NCBI RefSeq assembly: GCF_022605165.1
Contig: NC_063068.1
Coordinates: forward strand, 5,766,001 to 5,830,000
Origin: Purpureocillium takamizusanense
Lineage: Eukaryota; Ascomycota; Sordariomycetes; Hypocreales; Ophiocordycipitaceae
Length of the DNA stretch: 64,000 nt
Reading direction: 5' to 3'
Shown: one piece after another, positions 1-11,700 of the stretch
How the letters are laid out: the number at the start of each line of letters is the position of its first letter
How positions within the stretch are numbered: position 1 is the first letter of the stretch
The notes under the pieces: generated by a model
Databases searched by the model: none
What the model saw: the letters and a program-made list of their open reading frames with translations, nothing else
Told to the model about the DNA's origin: nothing
Translations under genes and position numbers: made by a program

Positions 1-132
1 GGTCGGGACACGGGCGAGAGGACGGTCGGGAAGCTGAGCGGCCGCATCGTCCTTGATCCGCCGGACCTGCAGGCGTGGCGGGAGAAGCTGTTCAACGTCA
101 GCGACACCCTTGTCTTGACCGATGAGCAGTGC

Positions 133-172
<40 letters not shown>

Positions 173-1924
173 TATTGCCTTCGAATGAGTCCGTGGCGTG
201 CGTGTGTGATCCTCGTGGGACGCGAGGGATGGCGCCCCCGAGACTAACCAGCCCAACCACTACTCTAGATTCGAGGTGTACTTCCCGCACGTGGACAACA
301 TCTACTCACACCGCTCGACGCAACGGTACAAGCGAAAGCCCTTCATCTCGCACTACTATGACTGCCGGATGAAGGGACGGCCGCCGGGGACGCCCAAGTC
401 GGAGGACCCGAACAAGAAGAAGCGCAAGCGCGTGGCCCGCGAGCGCGACCTGTGCGACGTCAAGATCCGCATCACCGAGTACTTTCCCGGCGCGTTCCTC
501 GACCGCGACACCGCCGTCGCCGCTGCGGCTGCCGTGGCCACCGGCACAGCCGCCACGCTCACCGCGGGCGCGGGCGCGGGCGCGGCGGCGGGTGCGGCGA
601 CGGTGGCGCTGGTGGTGCCCGAGGGCCAGCGCTTTTGGGCGATCCAGCGCGTCAATGGCAACGGCGGCAACGGCAAGGGGGATGGGATCGCTGGTCCGCA
701 CAGGCATACGCTGCAGCGCAGCGATGAGATTAAGCGGAACAGCGTGCAGCGGTGGCTTGCCGACAGGGACAAGGAGGTCAAGAAGATACAGGTGAGTGGC
801 GCTCGTGCCGCGGCCACGGCGAGTCAGGAAAACAGACGGACGGACGGACGGACAGGCGGCCTGACGCAAAGATGCAGAAGCAGATCCCGCGCAAGGCCAC
901 CGGTGCGGCCCTGGCGACGACAAAGAAGCACTCCAAGGAGAGCGACCTGAAGCTATATGCTGCGTGCTACTGGTGAGGCCCATGTACACTACGCAGCCGT
1001 ATGACAGGCCTCCACGCTGACGACGACGGCCCCCATCAGCCCATTTTCGCAGCGGGTGTGGATCGCACTCGAGGCAAAGGGCCTGGCCTACCAGTACTGC
1101 GAGACGGATCCTCATCGCGGCCGACCAGCGCCTACGGCAATCCTCGAGGCAAACCCTCGAGGGCTCGTCCCTGCTATTCGCCAGGGCGAATGGGCATGCG
1201 CCGAGAGTACCGTGATTCTCGAATATGTATGTACTCCGTCTCTTGTCGCGCCGAAGGCAAGTCTTTGGCGTTCTCGTGGCGCTGCTGACAGTGCAACAAC
1301 AGCTCGAGGACATATATCATGGGAGCCGGGCACCACTGTTCCCGTCCGATCCGCGCCTCAAGGCGAATTGTCGCCTCTGGATTGATCATGTATGTCTTCA
1401 AAGGGGGTTCACACAGCGTCTTTGGGGCCGCCAGAAGCGTTAACGTCTGGGGGGCAGATCAACTCCCGCGTGGTCCCATCCTTCTTCGCCGTGCTACAGG
1501 CCGCCGACCTGGCGCAGCAGAGCGCCGCGACGGAGCAGCTGCAGGGCCACATTACGAGCCTCGTCCTCGCTGCCGACGAGCACGTGAGTGTAGTCCCCGA
1601 CGCGCCCCTTGCGTGGAAGGGGGGGAACAATTGCGCGCAGAGCAGGCTCGCTGACCTCGAGATCGCTCTCGTTCGCAGGGCCCGTACTTTCTCGGCTCCT
1701 CTCTGAGCCTAGTCGACGTGCACTTTGCCCCGTTTGCGCTCCGTCTCTCGCGCGTGCTTGGGCCGCTTCGAGGGTGGGCTGGCCCAGTGCCCGGCACTCG
1801 TTGGCAGAGGTGGCTCGACGCGCTCGAGGGCGACCCGCACGTCGCGGCCACGACCAGCCTGGACGACATGTATGCCGAGACGGCACAAATACTCGTACAG
1901 CCTCCGGCGTCCTTGTCGGCATGA
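1..1924 (+). CDS. Glutathione S-transferase (omega-like) with long basic N-terminal extension, 5' partial
   Basis: Spliced model: <1..128, 269..791, 878..972, 1040..1226, 1303..1389, 1458..1583, 1679..1924; phase is kept across all junctions and 463 residues lie in the window. Roughly the first 240 visible residues are an extension with a run of basic residues (KKKRKR), an AT-hook-like KGRPPGTPK, and an Ala/Gly-rich low-complexity stretch. A GST fold follows: the N-terminal thioredoxin-like part starts at LKLYAACYCPF, where the Cys of CPF (about residue 249) sits at the catalytic position of omega-type GSTs; NPRGLVPAI carries the cis-Pro, then ESTVILEY. The C-terminal helical part ends at TGA 1922-1924. 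Expected role: glutathione-dependent thiol transfer or reduction; the extension suggests nuclear or nucleic-acid contact, which is inference. The acceptor of exon 3 could also be 871 (two more residues, same frame). If intron 973..1039 is retained, translation stops at once at TGA 974. The true start lies outside the window. Confidence 0.8.
134..169 (+). repeat. (TC)18 microsatellite inside GST intron 1
   Basis: A pure run of TC dinucleotides lies five bases after the donor of the first visible intron (129..268). It forms a pyrimidine tract near the 5' splice site instead of the usual place near the acceptor. Its length is probably polymorphic between strains. Confidence 0.9.
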
Positions 1925-3500
1925 GACTTGGCGAGGCACTGGTGCGCATATGGCGATGCCGGCCTGAGGATAGGCAGCAGTGGGCTCTGCTGCCCGTTGC
2001 GCGGGCTCATCAGCAGGCGGGTGGCTGTTTCGAGAGCGGGAGGGAAACACTGAAAGAGCACTCGCAAGAGCGCCGCCTGCCAGGGGGTTGGGTCTAGTGG
2101 TCAACAAACCGCTGGCAACACACAATGATGGCTGCCACTACGACTGTTCTGGGGCGAGGGGCGTGTGTGTCGCTGTTTCAGGTCTCAGCACGCGACGGTT
2201 CCCACACGCCCGGGCATTTGATTTGCGGTTGGTGCGTCGGGGCAGGCAAAAGCGACCGAGACAGGCGGTGCTGTTTGCTGCAGCTGGGCAGATGCGCCAT
2301 TAGACTTGCCTGTCGAGGCAGCGACGCGAAGGGCGGGCGTCGGGATGCGCCGCCACGCCTTTTCTCCATAACGCCAATAGCTAAACACGGTTTGTTCTTT
2401 GGGGAGAGGTGGTGCCTCGTGTCGTCGGGGAACTATGGTATGTCTGGCTCGCGCATGGGATGTGCAAAGTGCCCAAGGTGCTAATAAAGGGATCACGAGA
2501 TGTCCTGGTCCACGGGCGCAGATTATGATGCACTAATGCGTAGTTACCGCCATTCCCAGCGATGTTGGGGCTGCTGCGGGCGCCGGTTGCAACTTGTTGC
2601 TGTCCACCTATCCCTTTGACAGTGGTAAGGCCGCACCTGGGTTCCGCGCTCCACCTTCCCCTAAGTACTCGACGGTTACTTAGATCTTCGTGCTGTTTGG
2701 GTGGCAATAGATGTAACAATAGAGTGCTGAGACAGATCGGTAGTGCTTCTTCGACCTCCAGCTTTATATGGCTATAAACGTACCGGCAACCAGCCGCTCG
2801 CTCAGTGGATGAGATCCCTGCAAGTGACCAAGGTGAGGCCTTAGCACTGTTAATGGGATGGCTGGCTGGCTGCCCTGGGACCGGACCTGGCATCATGCCT
2901 GGCCTCCCTCCAACCATGCAGGTACAGACGGTGCAGCTCGTCCCCATCTTTCGGAATGCCGTGCCGCACGGCCACCCATGTCACCTTGCGAAGAGCCTTG
3001 GACGCCGAGTTTTGATGGATTCGGCCTTGCGGGCGCCATTGAAGTAACTCCAGTTTAGTAGTTAGTGCCATGAAGTGCTGTACAGTACATACCTTAGCAG
3101 GTATGTACGTCAGTACCTCCAGGTTAGAACCATCTTTGCCACTGACGTGGCACTAATGCAGGTGCCAGCCATGCAGCCTCGTTCCGAGCCGTTGAGTGGC
3201 CCATGAAAAGGGGAGAATCAAAGATTGCCCACCGGGATCCCCCCAAGGTCCCCCCCCCCCCCCCCCACGATAGTTTTGCGAACTGAGAGGCCACGAGGCG
3301 CGGCCGCCAGTGCCGAGCAGGAGGGAGTCGATGAACGCCTCGCGGGAAGCTTGACCGTAAGCATGTCTTTCGTAGCGAGGAAATTGCCAAAGATGTATTT
3401 TTTTTTTAAAAAAAAGAGAAAAAGAGAAAAATAAAAAAGACCAGTATCCGACAGGACAATGAGGCGGGGTTTTGCTTGTGTCCATCGTCATCGCCAGTCA

Positions 3501-3540
3501 CCCCGTTTCGTCCCGTTTCGTCCCGTTTCGTCCCGTTTCC
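3501..3540. repeat. Four tandem copies of a 10-bp unit
   Basis: The decamer CCCGTTTCGT and near copies repeat four times without a break, the last ending in CC instead of CG. It lies in noncoding DNA between the GST and the membrane protein gene. No function is evident. Confidence 0.85.
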
Positions 3541-5582
3541 GAATCCCCACCCCCCCTCCCCCCGCAAATGTGCCACGGCGGGGTGCGTGTACGTCTGCTT
3601 TTTGTACAGCTCCCGAGTCGAGTTGGTCGCCGGCAATCCCCTCTCTTCTTTACCTTTTATTTTTTTTTTGTTTTGCTATGGCATGTAGCTAGCACGGGAA
3701 GAAAATGACGAGATGGTAACGAGCGGTCGTGAGGTGACGCAGAGGGGATGTTGATGAGCCTCCAACCAGTGCGGCGACGCTTGCCCTCTTCCTCCGTGCA
3801 GTGGTTACGGGATACGCGTCCGAGGCGCGGAGGGGCCGACCGACCGGTCTTTTTTTTTCTTCTTTTTTTTCCCTTCCCCTCACCCCTCCCCCCTCCAGTG
3901 TGCCTGCCACCACCACCACCATTGCAGCACGGTCCTGGCCAGGATGCCAGGGTATAGTGGAGGGCCGACTGCGCGGCGAGAGGCCCCTTGAGACCGTCTT
4001 ACTTGCGAGAAGGCGGTGGTGGGTGGTCGGGCGGGTGGATGGATGCCGTTGTCAACACTCAACCTGAAGAACCGGGCCGCCTGCCAGGTGCAGACAGCAA
4101 TGCCGTTTCGATTCAACCCACCCATCCTCGCCCTCGTCCCCCGTCCTCTGACCGTGGCGTACGTAGCAGTAGTACGTTAGTGCCGTCGTGAAGGGCCAAG
4201 AGGTTCGGAATCCCCATCCCCGAAGGCAAACGATTACTGGGTACCGAGTGGTCTCATCGCGTCGGGGTGTGCCGAGTACACAAGACAAACAAGGTACACG
4301 ATGGGAGCGTCTTTTTTTTTTGAATGTGCACTACTACTTACTTAGTAACTGGTAGGTACTGACATCCCGTGGTCAGTAGAGCAGCTTGTTGCCAGCGCGC
4401 GGTGCCCGTCAAGGTCGGCAGGTACGTAAGGTATTGCCTGCTGATCGTCGGGCGGCGTGGATGGGAGGGTCGACGAGTAGTTAGGTTGTTCTGGAAGCTT
4501 TTCCCCAGGGGACAGCTGAAAAGTTGCGAACAGGGTGGGGCGCGGTGTCAACCGCAGACAAGACACCATCAGGTAGGTAGGTCGCCTGTTCCTGGGCGGC
4601 GGGCCCATCACTCCAACGGGCACTAATAATAAGGCTCGATCGAGGCAGATGCGCGCCAGCACCCCAGGCAGCGCAGGACCCACTCCATCCACCCACCTTC
4701 CATGCAATGCCACGGACAGCCCTGTGGTCCCAGGCTCTACCTTAGAAAGTACGTTAGTAGCTTCCTAGCTGCCCTGCCAAACCACGACTCCAACCACAGC
4801 TAGCGTGCCAACTCACCGGGGTAAGTCTCACAGCTGCCATCGACACAGTCCGTCCCGAGGCAACGAACATGACCTATCCGTCCCACCTCCCTCCTCCAAC
4901 CCAAAAGCCGCCGAGTTCCACCCCGGCCAGAGCCACGGAATTGCCTCACTTGCCCATCAGCCCCCACCGCTGTCATGACCGAGTCTTGCCGAATATCGTC
5001 CCTACTACCTGACCGTGTACTTTCCTCTGTAGGTAGCTTGCTCCCTGCGAGGCCTCGCAACGGCGCCTTTCGATACGCACACGCCGTGCGCTCGTGGCTC
5101 GACACCCCCAATGCGAAGCTCGCGGGCACATGGATTGACACTCTTCCACGTACTTGCCCTCGACGGATGCTCACCTAGGTACTTTGACTAGTACTAGGTA
5201 GGCAGCAAAGGAAGCATTCGGTACTTTGAAGCAAGTGACGGTTGAACATTCCCTCCCATCATCCCCCCCGCCCCCCCCCCCCCGGGCCTCCGCGCGGTCT
5301 GCCGTGAAGCTCTCCGGCCCCGTTCAGCTAGGTCTTTTACACCGCAGTCGCCGAGTGGCCGGGACATGTACGCACGCTATGGTGGTTCTCTCGCCGCCGC
5401 GCGGCGGACCCACACGCGTGTGATGAGATGTGTACTGCCATTTACTCCCGTTAGTTGACGCCGCGCGAGAAGAACCGCACAGCCACTGCGCTCCCCTCCT
5501 CCCCTATTCCGAGACTCGCCAAGGTGGGCGCTCTGTTCGTACCTGGACAAGGGGTTGCTGCTTCGTTACCTGTCCTAGAGAC

Positions 5583-5590
5583 TTTATAAG
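5583..5590 (+). promoter_or_regulatory. Possible TATA box for the small membrane protein gene
   Basis: TTTATAAG lies about 400 bp before the ATG at 5984. A pyrimidine-rich, CA-rich leader separates it from the gene, which fits a long 5'UTR. The match is to the motif alone. Confidence 0.35.
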
Positions 5591-5983
5591 AGAGCTGCTT
5601 CTCCCTTTACTCACTTCTCAGTTCGCTTTTCTCCTCTCGAGCAGGCCCTTCGTTCTGCAGGCCTTGCGCATATACACTCTAACAACTCTGACACGCACAC
5701 ACACACACGCACGCACGCACATACTGGCATAGATACACACTGGTATACACACATACACGCAGTGTCTCTCTCCCCTCTCCCCTTTCTCTTCCTCTTTGTG
5801 TAACCAACCGCAACCACTTCCCCCGGCCGCAGCCCCAACCCTCCTAGCCCTACGTCACTCTTCAGCTACCCGCCGAGGCAGCGACAACAACACCACAACT
5901 CCCGCAAGCCAGGCCGAAGCCTTCCTGTCTTCTCTTCACACCTTCCTTCGGGATCATTATTGAACCCCACGGCGTCACTCGTC

Positions 5984-6469
5984 ATGATGGAGTACAAGTG
6001 GTCGATCGAGGCCATCGTGGCCCTGGCCACGGGCGGCCCCCTCTTGATCCTCGCCGCCGTCGTGCCTCTGGCCAAGTGGTTCGCTGCCCGCGGCCGCCGT
6101 CAGCATGAGGAGGGGGAGGGGGAGGAGGGACACGATCTCGAGAGGCAGGATCCGCCCGCGCCGGGTCGCCGCTGCTCCGAGTCCATGTTACCCGTCGTCC
6201 TCATCGGTGACGGCGATGGGGGCTCTGCAACGCCCTCGACCGTCACCCTGCCGCCTCCGGCCGCGTTTTCCCCTACCGGGCATCACGAAGACATATCCGC
6301 GTTCTTCGACCAGCGTCTCGAGAGCTTCCAATTCCTTCGTAGAGGCAGCGTCTTCGGCCGTCACTCTGCCGCCTCCGGTCGTGGTTCCCCCCTCAGTCGT
6401 CGCGGAGACGCACCTTCTTCCAACACCGCCTGGCTAGCTTCCAGTCCCCCCTCCGACGTACACCAATAG
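5984..6469 (+). CDS. Small single-pass membrane protein, unknown function
   Basis: An uninterrupted frame from ATG 5984 (a second ATG follows directly at 5987) to TAG 6467-6469 gives 161 residues. Residues about 8-28 form one clear hydrophobic segment rich in Ala, Leu, Ile and Val with GGPLL in its middle, followed at once by a basic patch (ARGRRQ), as expected for a type III or signal-anchor topology with the tail in the cytosol. The tail is acidic at first (EEGEGEEG), then Pro/Ser-rich, and ends with a stretch around residues 105-125 containing FFDQRLESFQFLRRGSVFGRH, which could be an amphipathic or phosphorylated segment (RRGSV resembles a PKA site). I do not recognise a family. The gene is convergent with the phosphate-type transporter, their stops 193 bp apart. 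Alternative: a chance frame, but the TM segment, the leader and the TATA-like motif favour a real gene. Confidence 0.55.
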   Translation: MMEYKWSIEAIVALATGGPLLILAAVVPLAKWFAARGRRQHEEGEGEEGHDLERQDPPAPGRRCSESMLPVVLIGDGDGGSATPSTVTLPPPAAFSPTGHHEDISAFFDQRLESFQFLRRGSVFGRHSAASGRGSPLSRRGDAPSSNTAWLASSPPSDVHQ

Positions 6470-6662
6470 CCCTCGATACAGTTTCAACGTGATATATATG
6501 AGCTGCCTCACAAGTAAGCGCGATTTCTCCTGAAATCCGAGACTAGATGTAGTACATATCGGTTTGACTCAGAATGAAACGCTTGCTAACAACGCCAAGT
6601 AGACCATACTTCGTACATACCCCTAATGCCCGTACACCACATCACTTTAAATTTCCTCGCAA

Positions 6663-8797
6663 TTACGGCCTCGACTCATCATGTGAAGGACTCGGCGTTG
6701 TCCTTCGCGATGCCTCTCTTCTTCTCCTCAATCCGTCCCATTTTTCTCGAAAAGTTACTGGTTCCCCTCCCAGGCGGGCGCGCTCGCGTCCTTCGCCTAG
6801 CTCTTCAAGGTCCTTGGTCTCGAGATATGACCGACCGTCCTCTTCGACTACACGACGTTGCACATCCGGCAAATATACCCACGAGAATATGGCCCCGAAC
6901 GCGGCGACAGAGCCAAAGAGAAGGAAGATGAGGCCCTGGCGTGTCTGGCTCTTGTATGTTGAGTTGATGCCATAGACGACGATGACGGCGACAATGCTCC
7001 CTAGCTTTCCGGCTGCAGCGGAGATGCCGTGACAGGTGCATCGGTAGCAAGTCGGAAATATCTCGGCCGGGATGATGAAGGTCAGCGTGTTTGCTCCTGG
7101 TTCTTTATGTCAGTGTCTTGTCCTGGTAGAATATAGACTGGCGTCGTTTCACCCACCAAAGTTGAACATGAAGTGACACAACGACACCAAGACAATGGTC
7201 GCTGGAGCGGCCGCCGACCGGTTGACCTGGTAGTACACGATGCCGGTGATGACAAAGAAGAGTGCCAGGACGAGGAATGACGCCGTGAGCCACTGTCGGC
7301 GGGGAATGCGGTTGGCGAAGAAGATGAAGCTGACGCTTCCCGCAATCGACGCAAGAGAGACGGTCAAAAGATATTGCTTCGTCTGCTCCACCAAAACATC
7401 ATATATAGTGTTGCACGGGTGCAACGCATCCGTCTGCCAGATTGGCAGGCCCGTCTTCTGCCATGAGGGGACCAGGGACCTGCCGCCCGGCAAGGTCGAA
7501 TTCCAGCACTCGAGCCGCGCGTCGATAGGGGTGGGATCCGCCGTTGCCCACATGTCCGACAGGGTCCGTCGATTGTCCAAAGACAGGCCATAGAAACTGA
7601 CGTCGAGAAAGAACCATGTGGCTGCCGTCCCGAGCAGGTAGTACCAGTTCTTGTCGCGGATGAAGTAGTTGTACAGATCCAGTTTCGAGAATTGGACAGG
7701 CATGGGCCGAGGAGACACCTCGGGGCGGATACCGTTTGGCTGCAGCTGCATCTGAAACGAGTTGGCAAACCCACCTGAAGGCGCTCCGTAGACTCTTTGT
7801 GTGTTCTGGATTGCAAGACTCGGCTTGTTGCGAACTTCAAGACTGTAAAGGCCGCAATCAAAGAGAAAGAAGCGGAAGATGATGGCCAGAAGAGCAGGTA
7901 CAGCACCGGAACCGATTACGATGCGCCAAATACCGTCCACAGCTTTCCGGCATTCCTCAGCGTGGAGTTCGTCGAGGCCGCAATGTAGTGTCTGAAGCTT
8001 CTTGGTGCTGTCGAAACCAAGCAAAACCCAGAGTCCCACCAGCTGGGCAAGAGCCTGTCCGATGGGCTGCATGAGAAACACGCTCGAGAGCATCGTAGCC
8101 CTAGATCGGGTGCTGGACCACTCGGACGTAATGACGGCGCTCAAGGGATACTCTGCTCCTATTCCTGTACGGGTGTCAGTCGGCCGGGAATGCAAGCCGC
8201 GGATGCAGAGCAAAGCGTACCCACTCCCATAACAAACCGCCACCAGATGAACAAGCCGAGAAACTGCAGGTCTCCATAGCCATGGCTGCTCGTGGCGACG
8301 CCAATGGTCGACACGATAACGAGTACAAGCTCAATGCCGTATAGTCGGGTCCGCCCGAACCAGTCTGCGAGAAAGCCGAAGAGGAGCTGTCCGAGCACAG
8401 ACCCGAGGAGGGTAAAGAGGTTGATGAGAAGGCTGGGCCATTGGCGTCCATCAGGATAGTACACAAATGCGACAGAGGCGAGAATGACATTGGTCGAGAA
8501 GAGGTTATACCTATCCCAGGGCGGAGTCAGTATCGCAACGCAAAGCATTGAACTCGAGTGAAGAACCCACGAGTCTGTCAGGAAGCCGGAGGCGGCAACT
8601 CCCCAGATACGCAAATTCCACGAGTTCAAGTCGAGTTCGTATCGCAGCTGATGGCGGTCCTATGTCATTTTTCTTAGCACGTTGAACGCAGACATACTCG
8701 GGGGGCGCACCTGGAGATCCTGGGCGGGCAGCGCCGAGCTATCGGAGCCCAGGAAGCCGCGGTTCCTCCGCCGAGTCGAGCTCGGATCTGGGGCCAT
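6663..8797 (-). CDS. MFS transporter of the PHS family (phosphate / glycerophosphodiester type)
   Basis: Spliced on the minus strand: complement of 6663..7093, 7157..8164, 8221..8510, 8571..8659, 8711..8797. The exons total 1905 nt, 634 residues, with introns of 51-63 nt. The product is a 12-TM plasma-membrane proton symporter of the major facilitator superfamily. Features seen: GFLTDSYNLF at the start of TM1, the MFS signature [10 protein letters not shown] between TM2 and TM3, [14 protein letters not shown] in TM4, a long central loop, [11 protein letters not shown] in the second half, and [17 protein letters not shown] followed by [14 protein letters not shown]. These match fungal Pho84/Git1-type proteins (PHS family), which import inorganic phosphate or glycerophosphoinositol. 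Asp in TDSYN is the position used in phosphate binding in this family. Substrate cannot be fixed from sequence; the N-terminus differs from classical Pho84 and is closer to Git1-like paralogues. The start ATG is the first in frame and the 29-codon first exon is Arg/Ser-rich, a usual cytosolic tail. Confidence 0.88.
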
Positions 8798-11700
8798 TTC
8801 CAAAAATTCGGGTTTATATTCGGACAACATATGGGGCTACTGTTGGAAAGTCGCTCGAAGGAGGAACAAGAAGAATGTGAGAAACAGACAGCTTTCGACA
8901 GAGGGCTGGCCGTGTTCAGTCTACGTGCAGCAACTTGGCATTTGCGCTGGGACTTGTCTAGCAGAGAAGTTGAGATGGACGGTCGCAAAGGACCTCGCGA
9001 CCGCGAAAGAGGGGCAATGCGCCTGGCCGAGTATAGAGGTGGCAGTGTAGGGCCACCTTGCGCGACACTTGCGCGACGGCCGGTGACGAACTTGTATAGA
9101 GTCAAAGCCGGCACGGGAGGGGCGGCATCGCGGGACGCCTCGAGCGCCGCTGGACAAAGGAGGCGGGCGTCATATGGCCAGGGTAAATGTCGCGGCTTGC
9201 GCCAAGCTGTCGGAACCTGCTTGGCCTGCAGGACAGGCGAACGTGAGACCGATCGACGGGGAGGTCGGCACAAGCTGGGGAGAGTCAGTCGAGCTGAAGG
9301 AGCATGCCAGATCCAGGCTGTGGGAAAGAAAAGCGTGACGGCCTGCAGGACGACGGCGCGGGCCAACCGCCCAGCACGTGGTGTAAAGACCCTTGGGAGT
9401 GGGGAGCTGGGCGAGTTGGGGGAGACACTCGGGCGGCCGCTACCGAGTTAGTACCAGCTGCCTGCCCGTGCAGGCTAAAGAAGGCGATGAAGAAAAACGG
9501 TGGGAGGAGGCGCCGACTAGCTCGGGCCAGGCGGTGGTAGCCGTCCCGGGCTGCTGGCTGCAGAGCAAAGGTGGTTGTCGATGTTGCGGCGGCGACGGTT
9601 TGCTTTTGAAGCTGGCATGGAGGTTGAAAGGAGGCTGAGCCTGAATCATCGCGGGGAGGCCAAGGGGAAGCTGTTGATGATGCCAAAGTTGCATTGAAGG
9701 GGTGCCGTGACGGGCGTGGAGCGACGCAGGGGGCCAGGAGCAGGAGCGTAGTGTTGACGGAAGGCGCTTGCCAGCGTTGCACGACATGCTGGGCAAGGTA
9801 CGGGTACCCTACGAGCGCAGGTACTGCGCACAGTACCACCTTGTACGGACGAACAGATGCAGGTTTGCCATTTGCACGACATTGCACGACATGTTGGTAA
9901 GCACCTCATGTGCTGGTAATAAGCACCTTGTATGTGTACATCTCCTCTCACAGCAATCAATGAATGGGTGCGACCTGGCGTGAGCTAGAATAAGAGAGCA
10001 TGGGCGAAAAGTTGACGCCGCGATACCAGCAGGCTCTGTGCCGCCAATCCAACAAGTAAGTTAGTAGTTACAATGGGCCTCGCCGTCGGCATGTGGAGCC
10101 GAGAGAGGACGACCGGGCAGCGTCGATGGCGAAAGGATGGCGTGGGTTGGACCCCGTTCCGTGCCCATGCCATTGTCAGGTTGAAAGGTGGTGGGCATTG
10201 CTGCTCCGGCGGGACAGGGATCTCAGAAGCTGCAAGACATTGCTAGTGAGCAAGGGCTCACACCTAGCCGCCTGCCGCCTGTGTCTCGTGGTCACGGTGA
10301 AACAGGCGTGGGCGAGACAACGGGGCGTCGTGGGAGCTGGGGCGTGGCGGTGCTCTTGGGAACAGAGAGCGACGGCAATACGTATAGATAGTATGTCGAG
10401 ACTTGAGTAGGTATACTTCGCAGTATCGGTTTGCCATCCACGCCGTGTTGCCCCGTGGCGCGTGGTCGAGGGGAGGGAGAATTGATGACAACCATGCACA
10501 CCACCACGCTCGGGCCGGTGGACAGTGTCATCATTATTATAACAATATGTAAGTTGTGCAGGACGTACAGTACTTCGTATGCGAGCAACAAAGTACGAAT
10601 GCTACCATAATATTATCAGCAAGTCTGGGCACCACTACGTACAACCAACACGCGTGCGTGCCCCTCCACCATGATTAGCCTTGTTGGTGCTTCTTTCTTG
10701 GCCAGCCCATCACAGGGCCAGCTTGGACCCCGTGCACACGACTCCCGCGTCTAGTGGCAGGAACGCTCCCGGAGCCACCCCCGCCCCGGACGACAGATGG
10801 GGGGCAGGGAGCCAAGGTGCAATCGGAAACGTGCAACCAGCTCTGCCCGGCGGACCCCACAATAGCTTTATGCCTTCTTGACGGAACCTGATGCACATCA
10901 CCGGGCAGATGCTACGCTCTGCGGGAGTAATTGCTGGACCACCAACCACCAGCAGTAAGCAATACCTACATACTCCGTACATATAGTTGGTCCTGGCTGC
11001 GACGTCCGAACCCCCCCCCCGCCCGGGGGCCGCGGCGGAGGAAGGTGCAGGTTGCGATCATGCAATCGCTGCGGTCCGCGGCAGGTACTCCGTCGCGCCT
11101 ACTCTGTCGGGCAGGTACAGTATACGTACATACATGACGGGCGCGACCTCCGGCAGGCAGGCAGGCAGGCAGGCAGGCGGGTGGGCGGGCTCAAGTCCCG
11201 CCGGCTCCCGCCAAGGCCGCCTCATTTTCCACCTTGGGATGCAGCTTGATTCTCGACTGGCGCCGCTCCACCACGCCGCCCGCCTATCCTGCGTATCGTG
11301 ACCTCGGTCGTCAACCGTCTCGCGCCTCGGCGGCCACCTCGATAGTGCTCATACTACCTCCACGCCAGCACAACAACCAAGCGACACACCCATTCGTGCC
11401 ACTGGCGTACTTTGGCGGCATAAACAACCTGCCTGCCTACCTTACTTACCTACCCACCCCACGCACGCACCCTTGCCTGGACGAGGGACCTACCGGGACG
11501 TGCTGGCGGCCCTGCAGCACTGCACGTTGCTCACGCCGCCCAACCCATCTACGGCCGTCTCCCGCCCTCCCGGATCGGCCACTCGTCACCCGTCCCGTGC
11601 CCGGATGGCACGTCGTTGGCACTTCAATGGGTCGTCGGCTTCGCCTGTGCACCATCAGCGCTCCCCCCCCCCCCCAAGGCCAGCGGGGGCCGTTGCGCAG

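Larger units (their letters stand above)
1925..5983. other. 4 kb gene-free stretch between GST and small membrane protein gene
   Basis: No open frame here resembles a known protein; the longest are about 120-190 codons and carry no recognisable domain. The stretch holds a C17 run (3250-3266), four copies of a 10-bp CCCGTTTCGT-type unit (3501-3540), T and A runs near 3393-3435, a second C run (5271-5283), and several clusters of GTAC-centred palindromes (3078-3118, 4350-4440, 4740-4765, 5175-5225). The last 400 bp are pyrimidine-rich with CA/CACG repeats and look like the leader of the next gene. Confidence 0.6.

Noticed and set aside
306..1313. A 335-codon frame on the minus strand opposite the GST gene
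   Set aside because: It is the antisense shadow of GC-rich exons; the plus strand carries a clear GST fold with consistent splice phases.
5340..5430. A D-arm-like word (GTCGCCGAGTGG) suggesting a tRNA
   Set aside because: No T-arm or matching acceptor stem follows at the right distance.
7094..8710. Breaks in the transporter frame that could suggest a pseudogene
   Set aside because: All four interruptions are short canonical introns and joining them restores a full 634-residue MFS protein with intact motifs.
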